This document shows positions 22,501 through 34,011 of a stretch of DNA of 46,648 bases, in pieces. Source of the DNA: Krasilnikovozyma curviuscula (Eukaryota; Basidiomycota; Tremellomycetes; Cystofilobasidiales; Mrakiaceae); contig MVAQ01000172.1 in assembly GCA_014825775.1 (NCBI GenBank), positions 1-46,648 on the forward strand, written 5' to 3'. The notes under the pieces are model-generated. The model searched no databases. It had not been told where the DNA came from and saw nothing but the letters and a program-made list of their open reading frames with translations. Each line of letters starts with the position of its first letter. Position 1 is the stretch's first letter. The position numbers and the translations under genes were made by a program.

Positions 22501-24797
22501 AGCTCTTCTCCAGTCCCGTTTGCCCGAGGAACCACCATTGCGGTTTTCTTTCTGGCTGAGCACCTAGCCATTCTGACGCCCTTTTTGCTTGTCTTGACGC
22601 TACCAGTCCTCATCCAAGGATCCCTAGGATCTCTATCCTTATAATCGAGTCGTGGAGACCAATAAGAGATATCTCCGTCCCCTCCTACGACAACCAACAT
22701 ATCTTGAAGTGGAGTCTTCAAAGTCCAGTTGATGACGGACTGGTGCCAGCCCATCGGGTCGACACTAATCACCATTGCTGTATCAATATCTCCGACGGGC
22801 AGTTGATAACTCGAGACGAGCTTTGCTTCTGGCGCTTCACCTCGCGCTCCAACTCTGCCAATTAGTTGCCAGACGTAGACAAACGCCGAGGATGTCGCAG
22901 CTATGATATAGGAATTCTGAGGTAGCTTCGTTGGGGTGGACACTCCATCGTCAATATCTGATAGCGCAAGGAGAGTACAAAGCCGATGGTCGGGGAGAAG
23001 GCCCGGGAGTTGCTCTGGTGGTGACCGCTTCATCGTACCTCTAGAAGGATCGGTGTTGTCTGGGCTCACTCGTAGGTATCGAAGGTGTACCCGAGGTTGT
23101 GGAGAACTTGTGTAGTGAACCAGACTCCTTCCTCTGGCAAAAATAGACCACATGTCTCCTTCCTCTGGGGTGCAATCTTCTTCGTGATTTGAGAACCATT
23201 TCGACCTCCCTTGCCACAGCTCGTCTTCGCTGAGACCCCAGGCGATGCATTCGCCGTCCTCTCCATGAGAGAGAAGGCCTCTTCCGTTTGGTGTTCGAAA
23301 CAGTTGTTTGACCTTTTGAGATAAACCAAGGATAGATGATGGGAAAGAAGGGTTGAACAGTGGCCTGGTCGGTTGTTTTGGTGGTGAAGGCGAGAAAAAA
23401 TGGACTGGGTCGAACTCGTAAGATAGCAGCGGTGTCTTGGGAGAGTATGCAAGTAAAATGAAGCGAGATGATGAGGTGGGTGGTAATGCTACCAGCGAAA
23501 GGTGGGTCGTTTTTGCAAAGATGTTACCGACGTGATGAGAGAGGATCGGAAGCGGTTTGAAGAGTGTAGGTGGTGCACGAGACATATTCTGGTATGAAAA
23601 CAAACGCTTCAGTTTTGAAGCCTCAGGAATGAATCTTTGACTTTGAGCTTACCGCTACACTCCAAGCCCGTAATTCGTTCCCATCTTGCGCCAAAAACAA
23701 ATCTCCTAAATCCTTCAGCACTTCTCTGATCATGACCCATCCACCACTCTCAATAACACCCTCTCCTTTACTTTCTTGCTGATCGGATAGTGTTTTGAGA
23801 CCGCGAAGAAGCTCATCACCACAGAGTGCAAACTGAGTCCCTTGCACTGAGGCCCAGAGTTGGAAGAGATTGGGATCGTCGATGACAGGTGTGTGGATGT
23901 AAGTGGTGAATGTCTCATTTGTAGTGTCAATAGCGCTGGTTTGAGAGACTGTGGTGGTGTAAAGAATTGGCGTCTTGTCGGTCCCACTTTGACGCCAAAC
24001 TACGTGCCTAATTGGTCGGGAAAATGGCACGGTCTGACCTCGACATCTCTGACCGAGACGCTTCATTCGGTTCGCTGGTGCAAGCGATACTGAAGCGGAT
24101 GGTGCAAGGAACTGTTGATTTGGGCTGAGGAGTCCTTCTTTGGTCAAAGGGTAGATGGTGACAGAGTTGCTTCCTACAGATGTCGCCGCGAGATGCAAAC
24201 CTGAAGGTGTCAGCTTCAGGTGTGTTGGAGTGAAGCTCACACTATTTGTCAAGATCTGGATCAGCATTTGGTACACATGGAGGATATGAACATCAGCAAA
24301 GCTCACCTCTCTTCCCAGGCTCTCTCCCACACCTCGAACCCATCGCCCGCCTTCCAAATCCACATAGCTATCGACTCTTCAGATCCAACAATCAACTTTC
24401 CATCCTGACATGAAAGTGATGTGACACGCCGAGGAGAGGTCAGAGTCGAATGAATCTTCCACAACTGGTTCCCAACGGAGGTTTTTCCCTTTTGAGTGAC
24501 TATTATTGGCTTCCAAACCACGATTCTTGAACCTTCACTAGCCACAATGAGACCCTCTTTATCGGAGCTGGTGCAGCAAGCTGTTATTTCTCTTTCAGGT
24601 GCTGTTGAGCTTCCTGGGAAGACATCAGAGATTCTCAGCATTTGTTGGAGACTGAAGGATGCTGATTGGACCAGAACAGATGAAAACGACGGGTAGACGA
24701 TGAAAATGTCATCAGAAGGCAGTCTCAAAGTGCTGATGGGCCCTGAAGCGATGTCATTGGGAATACCCGGCAGCGTCTGCTGTAGCGCCAGAGACAT
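19579..24797 (-). CDS. rav1: RAVE complex subunit Rav1 (DmX/rabconnectin-like)
   Basis: This is the large WD40-containing subunit of the RAVE complex, which promotes assembly of V1 with Vo sectors of the vacuolar H+-ATPase. The N-terminal exons (24797 to about 22200) hold WD40-type repeats, for example RIVVWKPIIV, SIAMWIWKAGDGFEVWE, HLAATSVGSNSVTIYPL and MLVVVGGDGDISYWSPR. The C-terminal Rav1p_C domain (about 21450-20100) shows SLGVFLWLKSAEVI, AASLFYFALGKKRLVEGLWK, AAAFFLLGGSLTDAVNVC, LDDFQLAVAITRVMEGDDG and WLGTWAFWMLKRRDLAVR, all strongly typical. The tail is Ser/Pro-rich and ends at MDFDMGSFGF. Roughly twenty exons are needed; I did not fix every junction. It diverges from the Tra2-like gene across about 230 bp. 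Confidence 0.93.
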
Positions 24798-25029
24798 CTC
24801 GAGCCTACGTCACCCAAATCTCGTTCTTCTGAGCTAATTCAAACTCTGGTGTGAATCTTGAGGTCCCAGAAGGCTTTAAGGAGGTATATTGGAGCTCCCA
24901 GAAGAAATTATGAGGATAATCAGAGTTTGCGTGGTTGCCCCTGCCCAACGTCCTGCGCGAAAACGTCGACCCCAAACTCCCTCCCCAACAGTGACCCACT
25001 CGAAACCTACTTTCGGGCAAATCGATATC
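24798..25029. promoter_or_regulatory. Divergent promoter region, rav1 / Tra2-like gene
   Basis: A 232-bp gap between opposite start codons. It must carry both promoters; no specific motif is recognised. Confidence 0.6.
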
Positions 25030-26783
25030 ATGAGCGACAACGACGGTACGCATTCAGTCTCACCAATCAGCTTCAGCTTTCCTTGCTTCGTTCCCAGTCC
25101 TCTGGCGGATGGAAAACCCAGCGACGTGGCAGCAGCCCAGCAGCAGCACCAGCGATGAGAAAATCGACATCCCCAGTAGTAAATCAGCATGATCGAACGA
25201 GGTCTCAGCTTTCTACATTCACAGAGAGGGGTGTCTGGTGCCTATTTCGGTCTATCAGTATCCTTTGAACGATAACAGTGAGATTGCCCACCTCAGCAGG
25301 CAGGCAAAGAAAAAAACGGTTGGACAACGTTTTCTCTTACACCATCAGACCAGAAATGGCTGCCTAGTATAGCAGGTATACTACTGGACGTTGGATGGGC
25401 CACCTAAGTATTTGACAAATTCGACATTCCTCCAATACTGCGACTACGATTTTTTCTCAACCTTCACCCTTCCGTGCTTCTCGACGACCTTCGACCCTGA
25501 CGCCATTCTCTCCTCGCCTCCTTCCCTACTTCTTTACACCCATGTTTTTTTTTTCAACGGGACTCTTACCAAATTCAGGATACGCAGCTGCTGACCCATG
25601 GGCTTCAACCAAGGTTGAGCGATCACCATCCCCTGAGAGGAGCAGAACTCCCCCTAAGGAAAGTAGAAGAAGTGCCAGCCCTGGTGGGTGGGGAGGTGGA
25701 AATGAAGATAACAGAGGTAGATCAAACTATGAGTACGTCCTTTTCTGTTTTTTGTCGGAAGCGCTGCACCTCCCGCGCACAGGTGGTTCACCAGGCAGCT
25801 TTCATCTCTCATTAGACCTGGTACTTCAAACGGAGGTTCAGCTGCTGTCTCCGACAACCCCGGAAACAACCTGCACGTTTCTGGACTTGCTATCAAAGTC
25901 ACCCAAAGAGACCTTGAAGAGGCTTTTTCTAAGTATGGCAAGGTGAGCACCGTCCCTCATTCTTCCCTTCCGTCATCTTCTCATCGAGTTCGTGGCATTT
26001 CAGATTGACAAGGTGCAGATCATGTACGACCCGCACTCGAAAGAATCTCGTGGCTTTGGTTTCGTGACAATGATTGACTCTGCTGCTGCCGACGCTGTAA
26101 TCTCCCAAATGAATGGTCAAGAATTCTTTGGAAAGACGATGAGAATCGAAAAGGTGAGGCGGCTTTGCTTGGTTTCGCCTTGGCACGCACCGACGTTGAC
26201 ACTGAACTATGTTGGCAGGCCCGAAGAGCTCGTGCTAGAACTCCAACTCCAGGAAGATACTTTGGTCCACCAAAGGAAGAGGGTAGAGGACCTCCTCGCA
26301 GGGGTGACGACAGAAGAGGGGGAGAAAAACAATACGATCCAAGGCCTTATGATTCGAGATACGCTGGTTCGTCTTCCAGATATGACGATCGGAGATACGA
26401 TGATTGTTCGTTTGGACCTGGTTGCCTGCTGAACCTTGTACACACAGAGTATGGCTAAATCCTTTCCGTTCTTTTCGGCATTTTCGCAGATGACAGAAGG
26501 GACAGATATAGTGACAGGAGAGATGACAGATGTGAGTAAACCTTCCTCCTTAAAGCATTTTTCTGTACTGACATTTTTTCCCTGCCGTTTCATAATAGAC
26601 CGTGACTCTCGTGATTATGAGAGATCTCGTTACGATGAGAGACCTCGTTACGATGACCGAGACAGAAGAGACTACCCACCTCGATCTTCTCGTGATGTTC
26701 CTTACGTCCCCGGCGGTGGAAGCTCTTCTGCCTACAGAGACGACAGAAGATATGACGACAGAGGTTCTTCCGCTAGATACTAA
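25030..26783 (+). CDS. Tra2-like SR-type RNA-binding protein
   Basis: This is a nuclear RNA-binding protein of the transformer-2/SR type, expected to act in splicing. Seven exons keep frame for 286 residues: 25030-25045, 25579-25732, 25816-25942, 26004-26153, 26219-26405, 26490-26531 and 26599-26783. A Ser/Pro/Arg N-terminal part (VERSPSPERSRTPPKESRRS) precedes one RRM with RNP2 LHVSGLA and RNP1 RGFGFVTM. A linker with ARARTPTPGRYFGPP is very close to the Tra2 linker, followed by a C-terminal tail of RYDDRR/RYDER/RDYPPRSSRD repeats. The first coding exon has only 16 bases, and intron 1 is 533 bp, far longer than the others. The RTPTPGRY linker supports Tra2 over other SR proteins. Confidence 0.88.
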
Positions 26784-27105
26784 GCGTGGCGTTTGTGAAG
26801 TTCAGGCAGATCTGACGGACATAAGGAATGACGGAAACAAGGGTGGACAGGACGAGAAGACAAATTCGGTCGGTGCTCATTCCATCGACTTCGCCTGGAC
26901 TCTCGTCTTTCTATTATCTCTCCTCGTCTATTTGTCTGTTTGTTTATTTTACTATGCAAAACTATTTGGCTGGATGTTCCATTTTCGCGCGAAGCAAGCA
27001 TTTTGTTATTTGCAGACATGATGCGTACAATATCACCAGAGGACGTCACCCGTTATCATCATTATATGTCGTTAGAGTAGCGTTCATCATTACAAGCGTC
27101 ATTAT
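26784..27105. other. Convergent 3' flanks of the Tra2-like gene and chl1
   Basis: A 322-bp tail-to-tail gap, A/T-rich, holding both 3' ends. An open frame running through from the Tra2-like last exon is a frame shadow and shows no domain. Confidence 0.6.
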
Positions 27106-30100
27106 CTAAAACTGTATCTTGCTTTTAAAGAATGTTGCGATTTCCTTCACGCCTTCACCAAACGTCTTCAGCATTTTCACATCTTCTCCGATCCAGCCTG
27201 GTAGTTTTCCTTGTATTTGAGGGGTAGAGTATCGTTTATCCAGAAGGATACTGTCACAGATGGAAGGGGGTCAGCTTTCAATATAGCGCATGACGTTGGA
27301 CACAACCTCACAGAGTTGAATAGTCACCCGCATGACGGATGGCTCTTCCAATGGACTGGTTGACAGCTTTCATACACAGGTTCATGTATACTGTGTTCAA
27401 AAGTAGGAGTCAGTGGGTTCAGTTGCCGAAAAGGAACAATAAAACTCACATTCTCTGCCAGCCTTGTCTCCCTGAGTGACTTTGCTAGCTTGAGCGACAT
27501 TTGTAACGTAACTCATTCTTTCTTTGAGTTCTGGGGAAGCAAGATTTGGAAATGGCAAGCCAACCTGACGAAGGGAGAAAAACCTTCAGAGCAGAGCAAG
27601 GAACAATAAGTGAGCATAAAAATCGTACCATCACAACCGCTCGAGCCATGTCATCACTGAAGTTGATGCCTTCGGAAAGCTTGGCTCCAACAACAGCAAA
27701 CAGGATTGCTCCCCCTTTCTTTCCAGTTGCGGTTGGCTGAAAAGAAATTGACACAGAGAGGTTACAATCATCGATAACGGATAACGAAGATCCAATAGAC
27801 GGCTATAAAAACTGGTGCGGACTGACTGTTTTGATGGAGTTGGAATAGTCTTCCAAAACTTTCTCGACTTCTGAAGCCTGTTGGGGTTCGTAGAACACCT
27901 GCATATAGTTCGAGTGGTCAAACTCAATCCACAAAACAAGTAATGGCGAAAGACAACTTACAGTCTTCTTTCCATTCAGTTTCTCCAAAACACGGCCTTT
28001 ACCACTCCAAGTAGTCTTCACCTTGTCTAGGAAAGCATAAGATGGGAAGAAGACTACAACACCTGCAGGGACAAGGTTACATATGTTTGATAAGGCTGAT
28101 CCCAGCTCCTCAAGCTAAAGGAAATCAAGTCCGGTCAGGATTTGAGAATAAAAACGGTACAAAAAAGCTTTATATCGAGCTTGTTACTCACCATTGCACT
28201 GTCACCGCGTTTGTCAAACCTGAACTCTAGCTCCCCACCTTTTGGGCCTTTCGTAAACACGAGCGTCTTGAGGTTTTCCTTTGGAATGACATGCCCGCAG
28301 CTGAAGTTCGCGAAACGATCCTTGGGCACAGCCGGGAAGAGTTGGATGTGAAAATCTGATATCTGGAGCAAATAGGCATAAAAATAGATTCAGTTATGGC
28401 TGAAACAGAAACAGGAAAAGGAACGAACCGGTTCCATCGTTCCACCAGCCATAACAATAGCTCTGGCATCTTCTACTACAGGCTTGAAAGTATCTTGAGG
28501 GTTGAGCAACAAGTACTTCAGTGTGGTTATTTCTTTGACTTCTCCCGTTGACTCTACAGCGGTGGTGGTTGTTGTGACAAGGACGCGGCCATCTGCCTCG
28601 GAATTTGACAGTGACAACAGAAAAGTTAAAAGTGTTTGGAGAGATGTAATTGCGGCTTGTTTCTGTGATGAGGTGAGTTTCTTCGCTGTCATCGCTCCTT
28701 AACATTGGTGGTGTTGAAATTGATTGAGAAAGTCGTTCGGGCATTTGGAAACAAAAACGGAGCTCACCATTGAGGTTCCTCGTGTTGAGATTCTCTATCT
28801 GGACCGCTTCACCATACGAAGAGACCTTCCCAGCAAGCCGAGCTTCTTTGGCCCAAGCGACAACTTCCAAAACGTTTACACCGTCGGCACCTTTTCCAGT
28901 TATTTCCATTACTTCGTTGACTCCGAGTAGTTGACCGCTACCGTTCTTTTCCGTCGGAGATTTTATTGAACTAAGTCCTTGGATCAGCAGCAAGAGTTGA
29001 GACAGGCGTAAAATCGACAAACCAGACAGTTTCGTCTTGAATTTTTGAAGGTAGGCTGTAAGTTGAGATTTGGCCAGTGATAACGTATGTGTTGTGATAG
29101 AGATTGTGTGGAGTGACAAAAGACTATCGATCAGATCTGCATCAAGAACAGAACCATAGGAAACGTAAGAAGTGGATCGAATACAGAGCGTCACTTCAGA
29201 ACCGCTGAGGCTTACTATGAGCTTCATCGATCAGGACGACATGATCTTTTAAATTGATTCCCAGAGCCTCACGTGCAGAAGGCAGCAACAATAAGTTGTA
29301 GGGTAACAAGACGACCTAGAGATGTCAGACACCGGGACATACACGTAAATTGAGTAAGTGGTGAAATTGATTCAGCCAGAATCCAAAGATAGAGCTTACA
29401 TCAGCGTAGTCCATGGCGCTTCTTCCGGCATAGTACCCACAGCAGCCCTTCTTCTCACTCAGACCTCGGAGATCTTCAATGTCGCCAACGTTTGCCAAAA
29501 CCTCCTCTACAAACTCGCGTTCCTCTTGACTACCCTTTTCCTTCTTGAATTTACAGCCTGATCCTAGATCTTTACACCTCTCGTCCAGAGTTCCGTTCGA
29601 CGAAGACAATATTGATGGATTGATGCAGAGCTGACGGCGCGAGGATAATGGAACCAGCTTGATATATTCTGAGAATCGCGTTCGGCGTAGTTCAGATGTC
29701 ATTTGAGATAATTGAGTATGTGTTCGTGAGCTGAGGAAGATTTTGGTCTGTGAGGGTGGGGGAGGAGGTAATACAGCCTGAGCTTTGGGCGCAAACCTGC
29801 GCAATCACCAAAGAACCGGTCAGAGGTTGAAGAGACAGAAAAGATTATGAGGAGATAACTTGCTGCTTCATCATCGCTCTGACTTCGGGAGACAGATTCG
29901 AGAATTCTTCTTTGTCGTCCACCGGCTCTTCAACTACTCCTGAAGGCTCGTACAGTAAGAACTTCTTCTCGTCTTCCTCTCTAGAAAGTTTTTTTCTACC
30001 CATTCCACTATCAACACCGTCAACACGACCTCGTTTGTAAGCTGGAGGTCCTGAGGAGGCGTGCGAGTTTCGAATGGCCTGGAGGCGAGCTTCAAGCTCT

Positions 30101-30505
30101 TCGTTGGCACTCTGAAGCTCGTTGATACGTCTTGAGATAGTCTGTTCTAGCACCCATCTAGGCTCTGTGACGGTTTGGTGCAACACAGGTGGAAACCCAT
30201 GTTCAATTCTAGAGCTAGTTCATTTCAAGAGGCTAATGCTAATGCTTACCGTCGGGATCCATACTAGCTTCAAGTTCCTGCCTAACCTCCTGCTCCTTCC
30301 TTTGCATCTCACTCTTCCTGTGATCTTCCAGCCAAGTCAAGCTTCCACAGAGCAGAGACAACGATTTTCCCGTACCAGTAGGGGACTGAATGAAAGTGAT
30401 TTTTGACGTCTCAATCGACTTGAAGAGAACCTCCATGCAGTCCTGTTGGATGGAGTATGGTGTGGCATAGGGGAACGAGAAGGAAGAGGGTGTAGGCAGC
30501 ACCAT
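27106..30505 (-). CDS. chl1: Chl1/DDX11-type Fe-S DNA helicase
   Basis: This is an XPD/Rad3-family 5'-3' DNA helicase needed for sister chromatid cohesion and fork passage. The N-terminus has the Q-motif region and Walker A ([19 protein letters not shown]). After a linker ([17 protein letters not shown]) comes motif Ia ([20 protein letters not shown]). The Fe-S cysteines follow in [20 protein letters not shown] and EKKGCCGYY. Motif II is VVLIDEAH at about 29235, and late exons carry [25 protein letters not shown] and motif [17 protein letters not shown] near 27330. The stop is at 27106-27108. The start at 30505 is the Met of MVLPTPSSF. The order of motifs and the linker distinguish Chl1 from Rad3 and from Rtel1. 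About ten exons. Confidence 0.93.
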
Positions 30506-30794
30506 GGCGAAATTTCACATTTGTGACGGGCTGCGTTGAAGGCAGCAGTGTGATTTTTATTTCAACGAGGTCGCGCCCCTTTCAGTGGAGCTACCTGGAA
30601 GACGCGTGCCAACCGACGAGAACTGCACCCGAAGGGCTGCACGAAGTGACAAACATCTCCACAAGGGCTTTCCCAACTGTGGTAATTCTAGAGCTAATAC
30701 ATGCTTGAAAGTCCCAACTTCTGGAAGGGTGGTATTTATTAGATAACAAACCAGTTAATAATTTCATAGATGCTCTATATCAGCGGCGGAAACT
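30506..30794. other. Gap between chl1 start and factor 2 stop, containing an rRNA fragment
   Basis: This 289-bp spacer on the minus strand should hold the chl1 promoter and the 3' end of factor 2. Apart from the 18S-like piece listed separately, nothing else is recognised. Confidence 0.6.
30675..30753 (+). rRNA. Stray 18S rRNA fragment (pseudogene, about 79 bp)
   Basis: The plus strand carries the highly conserved 5' domain segment of small-subunit rRNA: AACTGTGGTAATTCTAGAGC, then TAATACATGC, then ACTTCTGGAAGGG and TATTTATTAGATAA, in the same order and at nearly the same spacing as in fungal 18S. A few substitutions and small shifts are visible in between, so this is not an exact rDNA copy. 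The 18S sequence expected before (GCTACATGGAT) and after (the loop following ACCA) is absent, so it is a fragment and not a functional gene. It lies 42 bp beyond the stop codon of factor 2 and about 170 bp upstream of the chl1 start codon. Confidence 0.85.
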
Positions 30795-33700
30795 TCATTT
30801 AGATCGTTTTACGTTGAGATGCAGCTTTGACAACATTTCCAACACCTCCCCCTGAGCTCTACCGACAGAAAATTGGACACCAAACTGCTTGAGTGCAAGC
30901 ATGATCGTTTCAACCTCGACTTGTAGTAGCGCAGAGGCTGAAAGTCGATAGTAAGTAAAAGTGACATACGTAAAACCAGCGGTTCAAGAAAAAAAAGCAA
31001 AATACATACTTTCATAATCGTCGAAAGCCTCTCTCCGTTGACATTCTCGGAGTAGAGATCGTGCAGTCACCTTCCATCTGTGATTAATCAAGAGAAGGAA
31101 GAGTTGCAGACATTAGACAGCTGCAAGACAGACTGCAAAAACTTGAACAATCAAGATTGATCTGCGTACAATGTCGTGAGATGGAGATCCAGTTGACCCA
31201 CGTCGATATCTTGGCATACTTTGATAAGGCCAACCACCCCACGAGCAGCCCTGATGCTTTCACCCAACATTTTCTCGTCATAGATTGCTTCGTCTTCAAG
31301 TACCATCTGCAACGCGACGTAGATGATCTGTACAACACAAGACGGAGAGAAAATATCAGCTTCTCGTTAAATGGGAATCAGAATATAAGAGTATCTGCGC
31401 ACTGTGTGTAACAAAACGACTCCACCATCAATCCCAAGAGGAGAATTTGAACTACCGGTCTCATCCCAGCCAAGTTGAGGGACCACAACCTGCTGTAGAA
31501 ATCCATCTTGACCGAACTGCGACGGGATACCGCCGGGGACCAAGAGCTCTGGATTGGAGTATCGAGCAGGCAAAGAAGCGATAAAGCTGTTGAGAACAGT
31601 CTTAACCTTTGTAAGCTCCATCGGAGGGCTTGATGGCGCAGTGTTCGAAGTGTCAAGACTTGAGGTGTAAAATGGGTCTGAGAGGCGAGAACACCGATGA
31701 AGGATAGACATTGCTTTTACGATGAGAGTCGATAAGTTGTTTCCGGTCTTGTACGGCCCTGCGGTGAAATTTGGAGAAAAGAGACTGCGTAGCGAATTTG
31801 AATATCGCTCTGTTACGGTCATCTGAAAGAAGAGGAAAGGGGGTAAAATAGAAAGTCCAAATCACCAGACGGAGGCTTCTCTTTATACTCACTTGTTCTA
31901 CTTCATATATAGGTCTAGGGAATGGCGTTTCGATATGATTGTCTGGTATTGCTTCGCACCAACCAGCAGCAGTTGAAACCGTTCTGTCGATAAGGTACAC
32001 CTGCCAAACTGTACCGATTCACAAAAAGTCAGCATTTGTCCGATCCAGTATAGTGAAGGAATATTGTTTCAAACATACAAGTCGCCAGCCGTTCCCAGAG
32101 ATCAATCGCATCGACGGGAGGTGGAAGCATCTGAGTTCGTGTCCGTTTGAGATTCCGGATCGTATTGACGTCCTGCGCTTTCATCGGCCCATGATTTTTG
32201 AATGATTCCGTTGTTTTTGCTGGTGTAAAAACGGAAGAGTTGATCCGATTCAGTCCAGCACTTGAGACCTGTGTGAAAACAACAATATTATGAGCAACGT
32301 TCAGGTTTGAGAGAGGAAAGAACACACCAGTCGCATGCATGTTGAGCTGTATAACCATCCAAGAGGATATTGTCCAAGAGAAGTATAGTACATGCACAGC
32401 ACGAAGTTGGCCTGAATTACCTCTAGTAACCTCTCCATTCTCAGCGTAGCATGGCGGATCTTTTCTTCCGCGATCTTGAGGAAAACACTTTCCAGCTTGC
32501 GGACTTGTTGTGCGGGGGACAGACGACACGAAGTTGCGTAGATGGCGTAGAGGAGACCTCCAAATGGCCTCACATCGCTTGTTGTTTTGAGTCTCGCAAG
32601 TAATCTGGGAATGTGAAGCGCCTGGCCACCTAGTTGACGCTTTCTTCCAACGAAGATGTCCAGCCTATAGAGGTAGCAAAGACAAAGACAAAAACAAAGG
32701 TTCAGCTCCTACAGCGGAGAAGGTGGCCTTCTGAGACGACCAAGAATGACCTGCCGAAAAGCAATAATTACAGGTGTTCTCTCAATGTATCTGGAATAGC
32801 CTCCAATTCATCTATAGTTGAGTCCACAGCCACTTCAGTCCGAGTTCTTACACCTTGCCAGAAACTGAGTGCGCTATCGGTCACACTGTCTGTTGACTCC
32901 TTCTCTGATGCTACATCTTGATTACAAGAATATTCTTCCGTGGTCAAGGGAATAACCGGAGGCTGATTGGTGAAATTGGAGGTGGGCGGCGTGAATGCAG
33001 ATGAAAGAGCTGGTTCGTGAGAGACCGGGGCTGCAAGCAATGGCATTTGAATGAGAGAGCTGAAGTCGAGTGCAGCTTCATCCGGTGAGAGATTAGAATC
33101 AATGGAAGATTGTTCAGGATTCTCCGTCGTTTGAAACTGGAGCATGAACTCGAACGACGATTGCAGATACTGATGCTGCTGATCCGCGTCGTCTTCCGAC
33201 ATCGAGAAGTCATGTAAGGCATTACTGTACAAGTTTGGTAAAACAAAAGATGAAGACAAGTCGAGATCCAACAGTTCAGACTGTTCAGGCTGTATTATCG
33301 AGGTTGGGGGCGGGTAGGGGAAGGTGGCGCAGGTAGGAGATGAGTCCTGGGAGAATGGTGAAGAGGTCACAGTGGGGTGGTGATTATTCAAGAGGTTTTC
33401 GAGCTCAGCTGAGAAGAGCGAGAAGGAAGGGGGTAGCAGAAGGGGACGGTGTTAACACACGAGCGGATAGTGAGACTCAGGCAGAAGGATGAACCTATTT
33501 TCTTCTCGAGCATGGCCACCCTTGAAACAGGCTTCTTCATTCCCCAGCCACATTCAACACCATGTCTTGCACACTGACTCGTCTCAACCAAAAGTCGACT
33601 AAGTCAGCACGCGCTCGAGCCATTTATTCCCCAAGCAGCAGCCCTTACATTCGAACATCTTGGCCTAGTCCCACAACATTTCCGTTTCTTAGATCTACAG

Positions 33701-33859
33701 GTTGCTGATTATGGATAGAAGGGGGGGGAGGGAGTGGCGAAAAATCAGCTTAGGTTGTCCAGTCCACGCCTCTAAATATCCCAACTCGAGCTCACTGCAG
33801 GCACTCCCTCTATTAAGGATATTAGTACGAGAGACTAAAGAAACTGGTTCTGAATCCAT
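30795..33859 (-). CDS. Zn2Cys6 fungal transcription factor 2
   Basis: This is a fungal zinc cluster regulator. The start at 33859 gives MDSEPVSLVSRTNILNRGSA. The cluster spans three exons (33859-33796, 33704-33649, then on from about 33565) and reads CTTCRSKKRKC, CGTRPRC, SNC and ARHGVEC. It keeps the six-cysteine spacing but has an extra Cys where most members have Asp (KCC instead of KCD). A dimerisation helix follows (VSRVAMLEKKIG), then an acidic Ser/Pro/Gln-rich linker with little structure (33391-32768). The fungal_trans domain begins around 32570 (VFLKIAEEKIRHA, YYTSLGQYPLGWLY) and continues to the C-terminal VEVETIMLALKQFGVQFS. It is a paralogue of factor 1. The MFS transporter diverges from its 5' end, which suggests that it regulates that pump and perhaps itself. 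Confidence 0.88.
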
Positions 33860-34011
33860 CCAGAGTGCTTTTGGGAGGGCGTGCAGGCGGCGGGTTATAA
33901 CTATTCTGCCGGGTGATGGAGAGGCGAAACCTATGGCCGCAGAGCAAAGTAGAGGGACTGACAAAATTGCAGAGGTTGGAACGGCCAATCGTCCTTCTGA
34001 ATCGCTTTCCA
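33860..34011. promoter_or_regulatory. Divergent promoter of factor 2 and MFS transporter, CGG-N15-CCG site
   Basis: Only about 150 bp separate the two start codons. CGG at 33891-33893 and CCG at 33909-33911 form an inverted pair with a 15-base spacer, which is a known type of Zn2Cys6 target layout. The 8-bp palindrome GTTATAAC lies inside it at 33894-33901. Another CGG lies at 33888-33890. If the upstream in-frame ATG at 33916 is used for the transporter, the gap shrinks to about 56 bp and the site would sit in or against the 5' leaders. Confidence 0.45.

Noticed and set aside
26602..27021. Plus-strand frame overlapping the end of the Tra2-like gene with a hydrophobic tail
   Set aside because: It is out of frame with the RYDDR repeat exon and runs into the 3' UTR. 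It has no splice or family support.
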